From: Nitrososphaerota archaeon
GTDB taxonomy: Archaea; Thermoproteota; Nitrososphaeria; Conexivisphaerales; DTJL01
Assembly (NCBI GenBank): GCA_021324115.1
Contig: JAJPJS010000013.1
Coordinates: forward strand, 20,802-84,801
Direction: 5' to 3'
Length of the DNA stretch: 64,000 nt
The notes under the pieces are model-generated. The model saw only the letters and a program-made list of their open reading frames with translations. It was not told where the DNA came from and did no database searches. Positions within the stretch are counted from its first letter, which is position 1; each line of letters opens with the position of its first letter. Positions 1 through 8,606 of this stretch are shown here, in pieces. The position numbers and the translations under genes were made by a program.

Positions 1-1
1 C

Positions 2-535
2 GTCGACGATGTGGGGTATGGCGCTGTTTCAGAATTAGCAAGACGAATTGGCAAAAGCGAACCGTACGTGAGCAAGAGACTGGCTTTGCTGGAGTTGCCT
101 CAAGAGATGCAGGAAGAAATTATTCGCCAGCGAATAAACCCAAGCATAGCAGAGGAGCTGGCAATGCTTGATTCGAGTGAATTGAAAGAAGTTGAGAAAA
201 GACTGGACCTGAAAAACATCACAAGGTCTGAATTGAGGAATACGTTGAAGAATGTACGGCAATCCATTGCAAATGTAGAAGTTGATCCATACAGGGAAGA
301 AGAAGATGCATTGAGGAGAATAGACAGAGCAAGGTCGAGGTGCATCGCAAGCATGAGTGCATGCCTGATGCAGATGGATGACGCAATCAACAGTCTTGAC
401 GACAGTGAATGGTTCGTCAAAGAGAACCTGATACTATTCAGAAAATCCATTCATCAGTATATTGATGCAATGATCCGGCTTCGAAAGAAGTCCGAGACGA
501 AAAAACTCGTAAGAAAAATACTCATGGAAAAATAG
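2..535 (+). CDS. ParB-like DNA-binding protein, C-terminal part (5' end outside window)
   Basis: The reading frame is open from the left edge, so the first GTG at 11 is probably not the true start. The first 35 residues match the helix-turn-helix of ParB/Spo0J-type proteins (SELARRIGKSEPYVSKRLAL followed by LELP). The rest is a charged helical region with a possible coiled coil. The N-terminal ParB/sulfiredoxin-fold domain expected in this family would lie upstream. ParB-like proteins bind specific DNA sites in chromosome or plasmid partition or act as regulators; which applies here cannot be told without the missing half. About 200 bp without a supported gene separates it from the next, convergent gene. 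Confidence 0.6.
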   Translation, partial: VDDVGYGAVSELARRIGKSEPYVSKRLALLELPQEMQEEIIRQRINPSIAEELAMLDSSELKEVEKRLDLKNITRSELRNTLKNVRQSIANVEVDPYREEEDALRRIDRARSRCIASMSACLMQMDDAINSLDDSEWFVKENLILFRKSIHQYIDAMIRLRKKSETKKLVRKILMEK

Positions 536-735
536 ATTTGATTTGAAAGTATGCCGTCCAGTGATATGCATCTTAAAGGAAGTTATCTTTGATTGATATA
601 TTCGCGAAGCTTTTTGATTTAATTGATTCATCAGATGTTCAACACTACCTCTCTATGAGTATAAAATTTAACAAAACAAAAATTGGGTTTTTACAAGCTT
701 TGTTTGCCTTGCATATATCTAACGAATTGTATGGT

Positions 736-1746
736 TTACATCCTTGCAGCCGCGAACACTCTCAACTCATTTGCGGTGGGCTCTGGACTCAGTATCGAAG
801 AAAGTTCATCGTACCACTTTTCTGGTGCGTAGGCCGATTCCTGCCAGTAATTCACGCTGAAACCGTATATTCTCTTGCTTTTGTATGCGGGAGTTTGTGT
901 TATACCAGGGTAAAGTTGTTCGATATGAGCGACGTTGGGCCTTACCATCGTGAACACCATAACATCAGCTTTCGGCAGGTTTTCGGATATCCATTCCTTC
1001 GTCGCATCGGCACTTCCGGGCGTGTCCGGGTCGGGCGTTAACACTTCGCCCCCAAGTTCATCGATGGATTTTGCCACCCACGATTTCCCTCCGGTCACGA
1101 ACGCATAGCCCTGAAAATCAACAAACCATATCACCTTTGTTCTATTTTGCGACCTTTTGTTCTCCCTGATCGCCTTGAGTTCCTCCACTATTCTTTCTAC
1201 GAGCGAATGTGCCTCATTTCCTAAACCAAAAAACTGCCCCATGAACTCAATCCATCTTACACGATCGGGATACGTCGTCTCGTACCAAGAATCAACTACG
1301 ACGTGAGGCAGTTTGAACCTTTCCATAATATGGACCAACTGCGGGTCGTCCCTTGGATAAATGAAGGAGAAGACAAGGTCGGGTTGCAGGGATCTGAGTT
1401 CAGCTATGCTTCTAATATCTCTGATTTTGCCCGACCTGAATCTTTCTATCAGCTCCGGAAGCACCAGATGAGCTTCTGCCGCATTGAGAATACCCACGAA
1501 TTTATCCAGCACTCCTCCAAACTCTTTTTCCAGTCTGAGCGCAAAGGCAAGGTGTATTGGTGAACATGCAACCACCTTCGAAACAGGAGTCTTCAGAATC
1601 AAGGTGCCAGTTTCAACTTTGTGACTCGCAGGATCGCTTGAAACAAGAATCTTCCTACCCAAGGCATCTTCGAGCAGCGCACCACCCTTTGTGATGGGTG
1701 TCACTTTGAAATTCGGCATCATGGCTTCTGACCATCTACTCAGCAT
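736..1746 (-). CDS. BtuF/FepB-type metal-chelate-binding-fold protein without signal peptide
   Basis: The 336-residue product resembles the class III periplasmic binding fold (COG0614, BtuF/FhuD type), with segments such as LRSLQPDLVFSFIY and WFVDFQGYAFVTGGKSWVAK typical of the two lobes. Family members usually begin with a signal peptide or lipobox and bind iron chelates, haem or cobalamin outside the cell. Here the N terminus (MLSRWSEAMMPNFKV) is hydrophilic, no lipobox is visible and no ABC permease or ATPase lies alongside, so a cytoplasmic role is possible. ATG codons at residues 9 and 10 are alternative starts that would not add a signal peptide. It lies beside hemerythrin and nitrate-respiration genes. 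The fold is fairly sure; the ligand is unknown. Confidence 0.6.
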   Translation of the reverse strand: MLSRWSEAMMPNFKVTPITKGGALLEDALGRKILVSSDPASHKVETGTLILKTPVSKVVACSPIHLAFALRLEKEFGGVLDKFVGILNAAEAHLVLPELIERFRSGKIRDIRSIAELRSLQPDLVFSFIYPRDDPQLVHIMERFKLPHVVVDSWYETTYPDRVRWIEFMGQFFGLGNEAHSLVERIVEELKAIRENKRSQNRTKVIWFVDFQGYAFVTGGKSWVAKSIDELGGEVLTPDPDTPGSADATKEWISENLPKADVMVFTMVRPNVAHIEQLYPGITQTPAYKSKRIYGFSVNYWQESAYAPEKWYDELSSILSPEPTANELRVFAAARM

Positions 1747-1857
1747 TAAGCTTTAACGAAGTCCGGCATCCAGGCCGAGTATCCACACTTCCAACGTCAA
1801 TGCAATGAAAAAAGACCACACATTCTGGTCCACGATGGATCTACCATGATATCGGAC

Positions 1858-2322
1858 CTAAATGGACCTCTCACGTATGATAAGCATTGAAGCGAGTTTC
1901 CCGGCTAATAAAGCAGCCGGATAAAGGATTTCCTCCTCCACCGCTGCATGGTGTGAAAGAAGTTCCAATATATTTAGGACGTCTTCCCTCCCCTCAGCCT
2001 TGGCCAGGACGGAAGCAGCTTCTACCTTTTCCCTTATCCTTCTGTGCTCCTCAAGCATGTTCGCATAATCTTCACGCAACGCGTCTGATCTTTCTTTTAC
2101 CTCCTCCAGGTCTGTATAAATACCCGAAGCCAGGTCGCCAAGACTGCCAAGTACTGGGACGACGGTCTCCTCTTCCTTTTCAAAGTGTGGTTCAAGAATT
2201 ATCAGGATTTGCTTGACGCTTTTTGCAATTTTACTATCGCCTGACGCAAGCATCTCAATCGAATCCATCAGCTCCTTATGCTCTTCTTCAAGTGACGTTG
2301 GAACCTTCAGCATATCTATCAT
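1858..2322 (-). CDS. Hemerythrin-like HHE domain protein
   Basis: This 154-residue, almost wholly helical protein carries spaced His/Glu motifs of the HHE cation-binding family: EEEHKEL near residue 13, LEPHFEKEEE near 43, LEEHRRIREK near 91 and LSHHAAVEEEILYP near 122. These can form a diiron site across a four-helix bundle. The family binds oxygen, NO or metals, and some members protect against nitrosative stress. A second HHE protein lies on the other side of the nar genes (14865). A TATA-like stretch on the minus strand near 2355-2362 (GATAAATC) would give a short leader before the ATG. The role in NO or O2 handling is inferred from the neighbourhood. Confidence 0.8.
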   Translation of the reverse strand: MIDMLKVPTSLEEEHKELMDSIEMLASGDSKIAKSVKQILIILEPHFEKEEETVVPVLGSLGDLASGIYTDLEEVKERSDALREDYANMLEEHRRIREKVEAASVLAKAEGREDVLNILELLSHHAAVEEEILYPAALLAGKLASMLIIRERSI

Positions 2323-2392
2323 GCAAGGGTGGGCAGGATTGTGTATATGATTTATCCCTAAGTTGTGAGGGATTTTCCTTTCCTAGATGGTA

Positions 2393-3052
2393 TCACGACT
2401 GTGGTGGTTGATCGAAATACTTCATCATGATATGCTTCTCAGCCCTTCGCAGTATCTCAGAAAGCGTGCCGGGTGATACGCCGAGGCTGTCAGCGAGCTT
2501 GTCTATTTTTATTCGTCTTGGGAATTCGAAGTAACCAAGATAGAGAGCAGTTCTCAATATCTGTTCCTGTCTCGCAGTCAACTCCTTTCTTCTGGACAGC
2601 TTTGTAACTTCATCGAGCTTGTACCTCACCCCCTTTTTGTCAAGCCTGTCCAATAGTGTGCGCAATGTTCTGTCCGCATTCATGAACAGGTTCCAAACCA
2701 TTTTTTCCTCATTTGCGGTGGCTGACACCAAATAGCAGTTCAATCCTGCAAAGGTAGAGCATACGGGGCAGTCTTCCGATTTTATAGAGCCTACAACCCT
2801 ATGTTCATCCACAGCCGTCAAATCTGCTTCTGATACTTCATTTGTAATCAGAACCGCCCTGATCATTTCTTCTGCTCTCAATTCAGGAGATGATACTTCG
2901 ATAAAGTCATGGACGCTCGGATCTTCCTTCGCAGATTTTACATCCATGATTCTCACCGAAGCCTTGTGGCCGGTCTGGAGTTCCTTTATCCAAGATTGTG
3001 GAATGTCGACCGACAGGCGAACTTCAATCACGAACGTTTTTTCTAGGACCAC
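2393..3052 (-). CDS. HTH_10 (Bat-type) transcriptional regulator with CxxC motif
   Basis: The last 60 residues form the HTH_10 domain of archaeal bacterio-opsin-activator-type regulators (LTARQEQILRTALYLGYFEF, then LADSLGVSPGTLSEILRRAE). The N-terminal 140 residues have the usual beta-rich sensor region. A Cys pair (SEDCPVC) near residue 95 and another Cys ten residues on could bind metal or respond to redox or NO. The paralogue at 13973 has a Cys pair at the equivalent place (SKSCAFC). The start is GTG at 3052. Haloarchaeal relatives such as DmsR control anaerobic respiration. Its position beside hemerythrin and at the edge of the nar/mo cluster suggests a similar job, which is an inference. 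Confidence 0.8.
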   Translation of the reverse strand: MVLEKTFVIEVRLSVDIPQSWIKELQTGHKASVRIMDVKSAKEDPSVHDFIEVSSPELRAEEMIRAVLITNEVSEADLTAVDEHRVVGSIKSEDCPVCSTFAGLNCYLVSATANEEKMVWNLFMNADRTLRTLLDRLDKKGVRYKLDEVTKLSRRKELTARQEQILRTALYLGYFEFPRRIKIDKLADSLGVSPGTLSEILRRAEKHIMMKYFDQPPQS

Positions 3053-3136
3053 CCTAATAGTTCTTTTGAAGGTTTTCTAATACCCACCATAGCACGAATG
3101 TCCTTTGCTCTCTTCCTGTTTGTACCTCATGAAAGT

Positions 3137-3823
3137 TTATGGTTCGAGGGCACCGTGAAGAAAATTCGAAGCTGCACTGTTGAATTCATCTGGCCTATAC
3201 CAGTGGGGCGAGTGTTTTCCATTCTCTATAACAACCATTTTGCTTTCAGGAATTCTTTGATGAATGTAATAACCTATTCTGACAGGGATAATGGTATCGT
3301 CTTTTCCCCATATTACGAGTGTTGGGACACCTGAGGAGATAACGCCCTTCACCAGCTTTTCCGACTCTTCAAATTCCGGATAAATGCCGGCCGAGTCCTC
3401 CAAGACAAGTTTCTCCACCTTTTCAGGCCAATTCTCCAGTATATGCAGTGCTATCCATCCTCCCATCGAGTTACCGATGAATATAGCAGAATGCACCTGA
3501 AGGCTGTCAAGTAACGAGGTTACTTGTTTGGCGTATTTCCCGATTTCGTCAGAGGAAGGTTCCGACCGTATGGGGGGTAGGCTTGGAGCTATCACCTTCC
3601 ATTCTTTTGCAAAGATGCTTGTATTGTAACGCCAAGTACCGGAATGCGCGTTCATGCCATGTAAAAGGACAATTGCACGATCTGCTTTGCCTTCCTGATG
3701 AAAGTGGATCACTTCGTTAAAGTCTGTCATGAAACTCGCATTGTCGAACGAAGGAATGTTCAAGCCCCCCTGATCTGTATTTGTCTTGATGGTTTGAACG
3801 CTGCCCTTTTTTAGTTGGTGCAA
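3137..3823 (-). CDS. Alpha/beta hydrolase
   Basis: The product has the alpha/beta-hydrolase pattern: the oxyanion segment VLLHGMNAHSG, the nucleophile elbow IGNSMGG (Ser), an acid in WGKDDTIIP and the catalytic His in ENGKHSPHWYRP. It is an esterase/lipase-like enzyme of unknown substrate with no signal peptide. The 31 residues before an internal ATG at 3730 are not conserved-looking, and starting there would leave about 120 bp for promoters between it and the divergent mobA. Either start keeps the whole catalytic domain. Confidence 0.75.
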   Translation of the reverse strand: MHQLKKGSVQTIKTNTDQGGLNIPSFDNASFMTDFNEVIHFHQEGKADRAIVLLHGMNAHSGTWRYNTSIFAKEWKVIAPSLPPIRSEPSSDEIGKYAKQVTSLLDSLQVHSAIFIGNSMGGWIALHILENWPEKVEKLVLEDSAGIYPEFEESEKLVKGVISSGVPTLVIWGKDDTIIPVRIGYYIHQRIPESKMVVIENGKHSPHWYRPDEFNSAASNFLHGALEP

Positions 3824-3851
3824 AAACCTCTAAAACTGGACTGGTTGGTAA

Positions 3852-4481
3852 TTGGCCGACTCTCTTTCTGTGGTCATTCTGGCCGGAGGTAGCAGCAAGA
3901 GAATGCGTGCAGACAAGGCCTTTTTGAAGATCAACGGACGAACTTTCATAAGAACCATTTACGAAGAAGCATCCAAGATAAGTGAAGACATACTTGTTGT
4001 AATAGGCAGCAAGCCAACAAAGAGATTCAGGCGTGTGCTGGGCTCTGATGCAACAATCATCAAGGATACATTTAACCTGGACAATCCAATGGGTGGAATG
4101 CTTTCGGCTCTTGAGAAGGTGAAAAATGATTACGTCGCATTCATAGCCTGCGACCTTCCTCTTGTAAAGTCCGAATTAATCAAAAAGCTATTCTCACTCG
4201 CTTACGGTCACTCCGCAGCGGTGCCACGCTGGAGCAATGGGACAGTAGAACCCCTGTGTGCAGTCTATCAAACATCACAGGCAAGGCAGGCTGGAATGAA
4301 GGCATTAGACGCAAATCTTATCGGATGTCAAAACTTGATTTCTTTTCTCGCCGACGTTTTATTCGTCGATACACAAATGTTACGTGGAGTCGATCCCGAC
4401 CTGAGGTCCTTTATGAACATAAATTCAGCAGAAGACCTGGAGAAGCTGATCGCAATATCAGGAGCTATGATAAAGAGATAA
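3852..4481 (+). CDS. mobA: Molybdenum cofactor guanylyltransferase MobA
   Basis: MobA links GMP to molybdopterin to make the MGD cofactor used by DMSO-reductase-family enzymes such as NarG. The 209-residue protein shows the nucleotidyltransferase signature VILAGGSSKRMRADKAFL at its N terminus, DNPMGGMLSALE for substrate binding and the metal-binding ACDLPLV. The start is TTG at 3852, which places the signature seven residues from the N terminus as usual. The gene runs towards mobB and the two coding regions overlap by 17 bp at their 3' ends. It fits with moeA and narGHJI next door as cofactor supply for nitrate reductase. Confidence 0.9.
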   Translation: MADSLSVVILAGGSSKRMRADKAFLKINGRTFIRTIYEEASKISEDILVVIGSKPTKRFRRVLGSDATIIKDTFNLDNPMGGMLSALEKVKNDYVAFIACDLPLVKSELIKKLFSLAYGHSAAVPRWSNGTVEPLCAVYQTSQARQAGMKALDANLIGCQNLISFLADVLFVDTQMLRGVDPDLRSFMNINSAEDLEKLIAISGAMIKR

Positions 4482-4983
4482 GCCTGATGGCTTTTTCTGT
4501 GTCGTTTACTATATCAAGAACCGGAACTCCATGATATGTCGTCATTCTATTTCGCAATTCACCACATATGAATAAAGGATTCCGATGTACGCGTAACAGG
4601 TCGTCTGCTTCGGATTCAGTCTTTGCGCAGATCACTGTTTTGACATTAATCTTGGAAAGTTCCTTATTGAAACCTTCAACCAGCACAAAATCGACACTCA
4701 GACCTTTGAGCGCTTCATTCAGAGCTTCGAACGGAGATCGATTCCTTCCAAACCTTTCAACCTTGTAAATCATGTCCTTTGAAACCGCAATCACGGTGGA
4801 AGCCCCAGAACGTACCTGTATCCAAGAATCCTTTCCTTTCTCGTCGAACGCGAACTCTTCATCGCCATGGATATGCTTTACCGTACACACTTCTTTTCCC
4901 AGTTTGCAAAGGGACCTCGTTAGGGCAGCGATTGCCGTGGTCTTGCCACTTCCCTTGTACCCTGCGAAGAGTATCATCATCAT
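4465..4983 (-). CDS. mobB: Molybdopterin-guanine dinucleotide biosynthesis adaptor MobB
   Basis: MobB is a P-loop GTP-binding accessory protein for MGD synthesis. The 172-residue product begins with MMMILFAGYKGSGKTT, a Walker A motif, followed by a conserved VKHIHGDEEF segment, a DSWIQVRSGAS stretch and VDFVLVEGFNKE (Walker B region), all typical of MobB. It starts with three consecutive ATG codons. The first overlaps the TGA stop of moeA as ATGA, so translation is likely coupled to moeA. The 3' end overlaps that of convergent mobA. Confidence 0.88.
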   Translation of the reverse strand: MMMILFAGYKGSGKTTAIAALTRSLCKLGKEVCTVKHIHGDEEFAFDEKGKDSWIQVRSGASTVIAVSKDMIYKVERFGRNRSPFEALNEALKGLSVDFVLVEGFNKELSKINVKTVICAKTESEADDLLRVHRNPLFICGELRNRMTTYHGVPVLDIVNDTEKAIRLISLS

Positions 4984-6236
4984 ATGTTAGGCACACCTGT
5001 CATGAGGGACACTTCGATTTGAGCCCCTTTTTCCACGACTGTTTTGGCGGGAACTCGGACAAAACCATTCGCCCTTACCAGTTCAAAGGAAAGGTTGGAT
5101 CCCCATCTAAGTGGATATATCGTCGTACTACCCCCCTCGTTCCGAACACGTACAAGGAAAGCACATTCTATCGGCCTGACGTTTTCAAAGGTTCTTTCCG
5201 AAGTTGCCAGAATTTTCGGAGGCCTTTCCTGTAGCCCAACACCTTCAAGCAGATTGAATACGGGTACGGCCACCTCAAAGAAGGATAGGGCCGCTGATAC
5301 TGCTCTTGCTGGAAGTATGCATATGGGTTTCCCCTGCAACAGGGCCAATCCGGTTGGTCTTGTCGGCAATAAGCGAAGCCCATGAAAAATTATGCTGGCA
5401 CCGGAGAGTTCTGATAAAACATCAACGACAATATCTTCATCGCCCACAGAACTTCTACCGATTGTTATCAGGGCATCGAAACGCCCTGCCGATTTGGCCA
5501 GGATCTTTTTCAGCTCTTTTGGGTCGTCTGGACAGCTCCCAATAATCATGGGTTGTCCTGAAAGCTCAGAGACATATCCTGCCAACATATGGGCGAAGTT
5601 ATTGACGGTTCCTTTCTTTTTGTCGTCGTTGATTGTGCGAACTTCTCTTCCTATCGATAGTATTCCCACCTGGAGCCTGCGGCGCACCAGAACAGTTTTC
5701 AATCCGATGGATATCAGTACAGAAATCATCGATGGGGTAAGCCTTTCGCCATTGCGGACCAGAACACTTCCCTTACTGAAATCATCTCCAATTCTTTCTA
5801 TGTTCTTCCATTTCTGTATCGGTCTCTGTACGAAGAGCCTACCATCAACGATGCGAGCCTCCTCCCTTCTTATGACCGCATCCACACCCGGTGGAACGAC
5901 GGCTCCGGTAGAAAGTTTGACAGATTTACCGGGTAGTATCTTAAGACGACTGCTCCTCGAGTCATTAAAATCTAAAAGCTCGAATGTTACAGGATTCCCG
6001 GACGAGGCGCGTGCCGTAAGGTCAGACCGGACGCCAAAACCATCCATTGCGCTGGTCAGCTGTTGAGGCATATCGATAGTAGACCTGATAGTTTTACAGC
6101 ATATGCGTCCCAGGCTCAAATGTACGGGAATCTCCTCCATGCCTATTGGATGTTCCCGTAACAGTGACTCCATCTTTTGAAGCGCCTCATCATACGGCAG
6201 CAGCTTGAGATATCTTCCCATCTCTTGTTGTGTCAT
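4980..6236 (-). CDS. moeA: MoeA-family molybdopterin molybdotransferase with altered active-site motifs
   Basis: MoeA inserts molybdate (or tungstate) into adenylylated molybdopterin. The 418-residue protein has the MoeA layout: N-terminal domain with TSAMDGFGVRSD, the linker motif STGAVVPPGVDAVIRREE, the MPT-binding-like domain and a C-terminal beta domain. Two normally strict motifs are changed. The GGxSxG loop reads TIGRSSVGDED, and the LPGNPVS motif reads ILPARAVSA. These may mark a divergent subfamily with different ligand preference or weaker activity. The gene is co-transcribed with mobB (4-bp overlap) and probably belongs to the nar transcription unit or follows it after a 54-bp gap. 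It is the only moeA in the window. Confidence 0.85.
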   Translation of the reverse strand: MTQQEMGRYLKLLPYDEALQKMESLLREHPIGMEEIPVHLSLGRICCKTIRSTIDMPQQLTSAMDGFGVRSDLTARASSGNPVTFELLDFNDSRSSRLKILPGKSVKLSTGAVVPPGVDAVIRREEARIVDGRLFVQRPIQKWKNIERIGDDFSKGSVLVRNGERLTPSMISVLISIGLKTVLVRRRLQVGILSIGREVRTINDDKKKGTVNNFAHMLAGYVSELSGQPMIIGSCPDDPKELKKILAKSAGRFDALITIGRSSVGDEDIVVDVLSELSGASIIFHGLRLLPTRPTGLALLQGKPICILPARAVSAALSFFEVAVPVFNLLEGVGLQERPPKILATSERTFENVRPIECAFLVRVRNEGGSTTIYPLRWGSNLSFELVRANGFVRVPAKTVVEKGAQIEVSLMTGVPNI

Positions 6237-6290
6237 GTCGTTACCATCCCACGGCCTGAACCCCTCTTCTACACATCATGGGTAAATTAA

Positions 6291-7310
6291 TCATCTTGCT
6301 TTGGGGAACAGGATCAGGTCTACCGCCACCAAGATCCAAGCCGCAAACGCGACCCATGTCATGAATGTCGCAAGCGTATGGAAAGCTTGCATCTCAAGGG
6401 CAGTACCCAGATTCCAGCTTGCCTTTCCGTACATACCAAGAACGAAGACCATGCTCCACATCACCGGTTCATATTTCAGTGTATAATGCTTGACGAAATG
6501 CCGCCAGAATCCAAACAGGAACAATAGAGGCAACCACCAGGTCTCCCACCCCCACAGCACAACCGAGACCAGCATCACCCCACCTCCAAATTGGGACAGC
6601 GCACCCGTTCCTTCTATCACCGAATAAAGCGTGGTACCGGCAACCGTAGATATGGCCGCTGCTCCCATGTTGATCCAGTATGGAGGCGCCAGGTCTGGTG
6701 GTTCCACCTTGAAAAAGCTCAATCGGTAAACCAAAAGTATGATGAAGATGAAGTAAAAGACCACACCAATACCCCATATCGCGAGACTTAACATAATGGC
6801 CCAACCTTCGAAACCGGAAAATGATCCCGTAATGTAGCTTGTCAGAATGGAAACGGACTGCGTTCCGACTATAAGGAGGAGCCAGCCGCCGTTCGCCACC
6901 TGCTCAATTGGAGCGGAATTCTTGAGCGTGAGTACGGAGAATGTAAGATATGTGAGCGGGAGCCAGGATACGATTGAAAAGACCCAGAAAAGCTTTGCAA
7001 GGCCCACGGAGGATTCCAGTGCCAGGTGAACGCCAAGGACCCCCGTACCCGCCACGAAGGTGAAGAATGAAAACATAACCTTCGCATCGGTCAGGTCGGC
7101 CCGAAACTCCTTTGAAAAGAATATGGCCCTGGACAGGAAGATCACGCACAGGGACAGCCAGGCTGCGATTCCAACATAAAAAAGTCCAACAGAGAGGAGC
7201 CTGTTTCCCATCGCAAAGAAATCATTTGAAATGATTCCCGTTGCCATGACCACGGCAAAATATGCAGGATGCAGGTTCCTCAGAAAATCAGCCTTAATGG
7301 TCATCGTCAC
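6291..7310 (-). CDS. TDT-family (TehA/Mae1/SLAC1-like) anion transporter
   Basis: The 339-residue protein has about ten membrane segments and the family hallmarks: LHPAYFAVVMATGIIS at the N terminus and PPYWINMGAAAIST around residue 213. The TDT family includes C4-dicarboxylate carriers, TehA (tellurite resistance), sulfite exporters and the plant anion channel SLAC1, which also passes nitrate. The start is GTG at 7310 or ATG at 7304. It follows narI by 47 bp on the same strand and precedes moeA by 54 bp, so it is probably part of the nitrate reductase operon. No NarK is seen in the operon, so import of nitrate or export of nitrite is an attractive, unproven role. Confidence 0.82.
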   Translation of the reverse strand: MTMTIKADFLRNLHPAYFAVVMATGIISNDFFAMGNRLLSVGLFYVGIAAWLSLCVIFLSRAIFFSKEFRADLTDAKVMFSFFTFVAGTGVLGVHLALESSVGLAKLFWVFSIVSWLPLTYLTFSVLTLKNSAPIEQVANGGWLLLIVGTQSVSILTSYITGSFSGFEGWAIMLSLAIWGIGVVFYFIFIILLVYRLSFFKVEPPDLAPPYWINMGAAAISTVAGTTLYSVIEGTGALSQFGGGVMLVSVVLWGWETWWLPLLFLFGFWRHFVKHYTLKYEPVMWSMVFVLGMYGKASWNLGTALEMQAFHTLATFMTWVAFAAWILVAVDLILFPKAR

Positions 7311-7357
7311 CTTTTGCTTCGAAAGATGTATGTCGACATATCATTTTCCTGCCAGCT

Positions 7358-8074
7358 TTACTCAGTCTGGCTCTTCACTTTAGGCGCTTCTTTCTTGGTC
7401 ATGCTGCGATAAACTATATTCTTTCTCCAAAGGTAAGGCAACGGAAGGCTGAAAATGTGAACCAGTCTTGTGAACGGTAAGACTGCAAAGAAGAGCAGAC
7501 CGAGCAAAGCATGAAGCTGGTAGGTATATGGCGTCGTCGCCATGATCGTAAGATTCGGATTCAGTGTAAGTATGCTCCTTATCCAGGCGCCGAGTGTATA
7601 ACGATAATCATATGGACCCACAAAAAGACTGAAACCAAGTGTATTGAGCAGACCGCTGCTCATCACTACAAGCAGCACGCCCAGGGTGACGTAGTCATCA
7701 ATCCCTGCTATCGCCCTTACTCTCGGCACTGCCAAACGCCTTATGAGAAGTATAACCAGGCCTGCCACGGACAGAACGCCAGCCACAGCACCGCCATAAA
7801 ATGCGATTTCGTGATACGAAGAGAACGATATGCCGAGTGAAAGATAGAATGATGGCGGTATAACGAGTCCCATTATGTGGCCTATGAATACGAATATGAA
7901 ACTCCAGTGGAAAAGCATACTTCCAACCATAAGCATTCTTCGTTCCAAGATCTGACTGGATTTCGATGTCCAGCCGTAAGGGTCCTTATCGAACCTCAGT
8001 ACAAGCCCTACGACGAACACCGTAATGGCCACGTATGGATATATCACCCAGAATAGGAGGTTAATGAAACCCAA
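7358..8074 (-). CDS. narI: Respiratory nitrate reductase gamma subunit NarI
   Basis: NarI is the membrane cytochrome b subunit that takes electrons from quinol and passes them to NarH. The 238-residue protein has five predicted membrane helices and conserved His residues for two b haems (FHWSFIFVFIGHIMGL near residue 55, YQLHALLGLL and FTRLVHIFSLPLPYLWR near the C terminus). The start is TTG at 8074, preceded by a strong Shine-Dalgarno-like GAGGTGG about 7 nt upstream inside narJ. The coding regions overlap by 14 bp. It is the last subunit gene of narGHJI. Confidence 0.9.
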   Translation of the reverse strand: MGFINLLFWVIYPYVAITVFVVGLVLRFDKDPYGWTSKSSQILERRMLMVGSMLFHWSFIFVFIGHIMGLVIPPSFYLSLGISFSSYHEIAFYGGAVAGVLSVAGLVILLIRRLAVPRVRAIAGIDDYVTLGVLLVVMSSGLLNTLGFSLFVGPYDYRYTLGAWIRSILTLNPNLTIMATTPYTYQLHALLGLLFFAVLPFTRLVHIFSLPLPYLWRKNIVYRSMTKKEAPKVKSQTE

Positions 8075-8606
8075 ACCTGTTCCACCTCGTCCCCATCATC
8101 TCGTTCATCGCACTGATACAGGCTGAGAGCACAATGGAATACAGACTACCAGATCTTTCCAGATTCTCCTTGATCTTTGAAATCGAATCGATGTATTCCT
8201 TGACAAGATTCTTCGATTGAGACTCCGGCGCAATGCTCAGGTATTCCAGGAAGACAGGAAGGTAATCCGGAAGCTCAGGCGCATCAAGCAAGAGACCTGC
8301 GCTTTTGTACTGACTATTGATCTTAAGGAGTTCGACTCCCCTCTCTGGTCTCGCGCCATATGAAGAGTGAGTCAGGTAAAGACAGTTTTTCTCCTCAAAA
8401 TCAAACGTTTGAACATAATTTTCCTGAAGAGATTCTGCATCGTTTGATTTGAGGTAAATGATGAATTTGGAAAAGGCACCGCGGTGAACTTCAGGAAGAC
8501 TGTCAATCATCGAGCCTAATTCGTCCAGAGATTCGAGCAGGTAGGAATCAGGGTATCTGAGAAGCACAGAGGCCACCGCAAATATGTCCTGGATAGACCC
8601 ACTCAT
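8061..8606 (-). CDS. narJ: Nitrate reductase assembly chaperone NarJ
   Basis: NarJ belongs to the TorD/DmsD/NarJ chaperone family that helps load the molybdenum cofactor into NarG. The 181-residue all-helical product has ASVLLRYPDSYLLESL near its start, the TFDFEEKNCLYLTHSSYG segment typical of NarJ, and the DAPELPDYLPVFLEYLS motif. I place the start at ATG 8606, which overlaps the narH stop as ATGA. The frame is open further upstream, but that extension lies inside narH and does not look like NarJ. Confidence 0.88.
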   Translation of the reverse strand: MSGSIQDIFAVASVLLRYPDSYLLESLDELGSMIDSLPEVHRGAFSKFIIYLKSNDAESLQENYVQTFDFEEKNCLYLTHSSYGARPERGVELLKINSQYKSAGLLLDAPELPDYLPVFLEYLSIAPESQSKNLVKEYIDSISKIKENLERSGSLYSIVLSACISAMNEMMGTRWNRFGFH

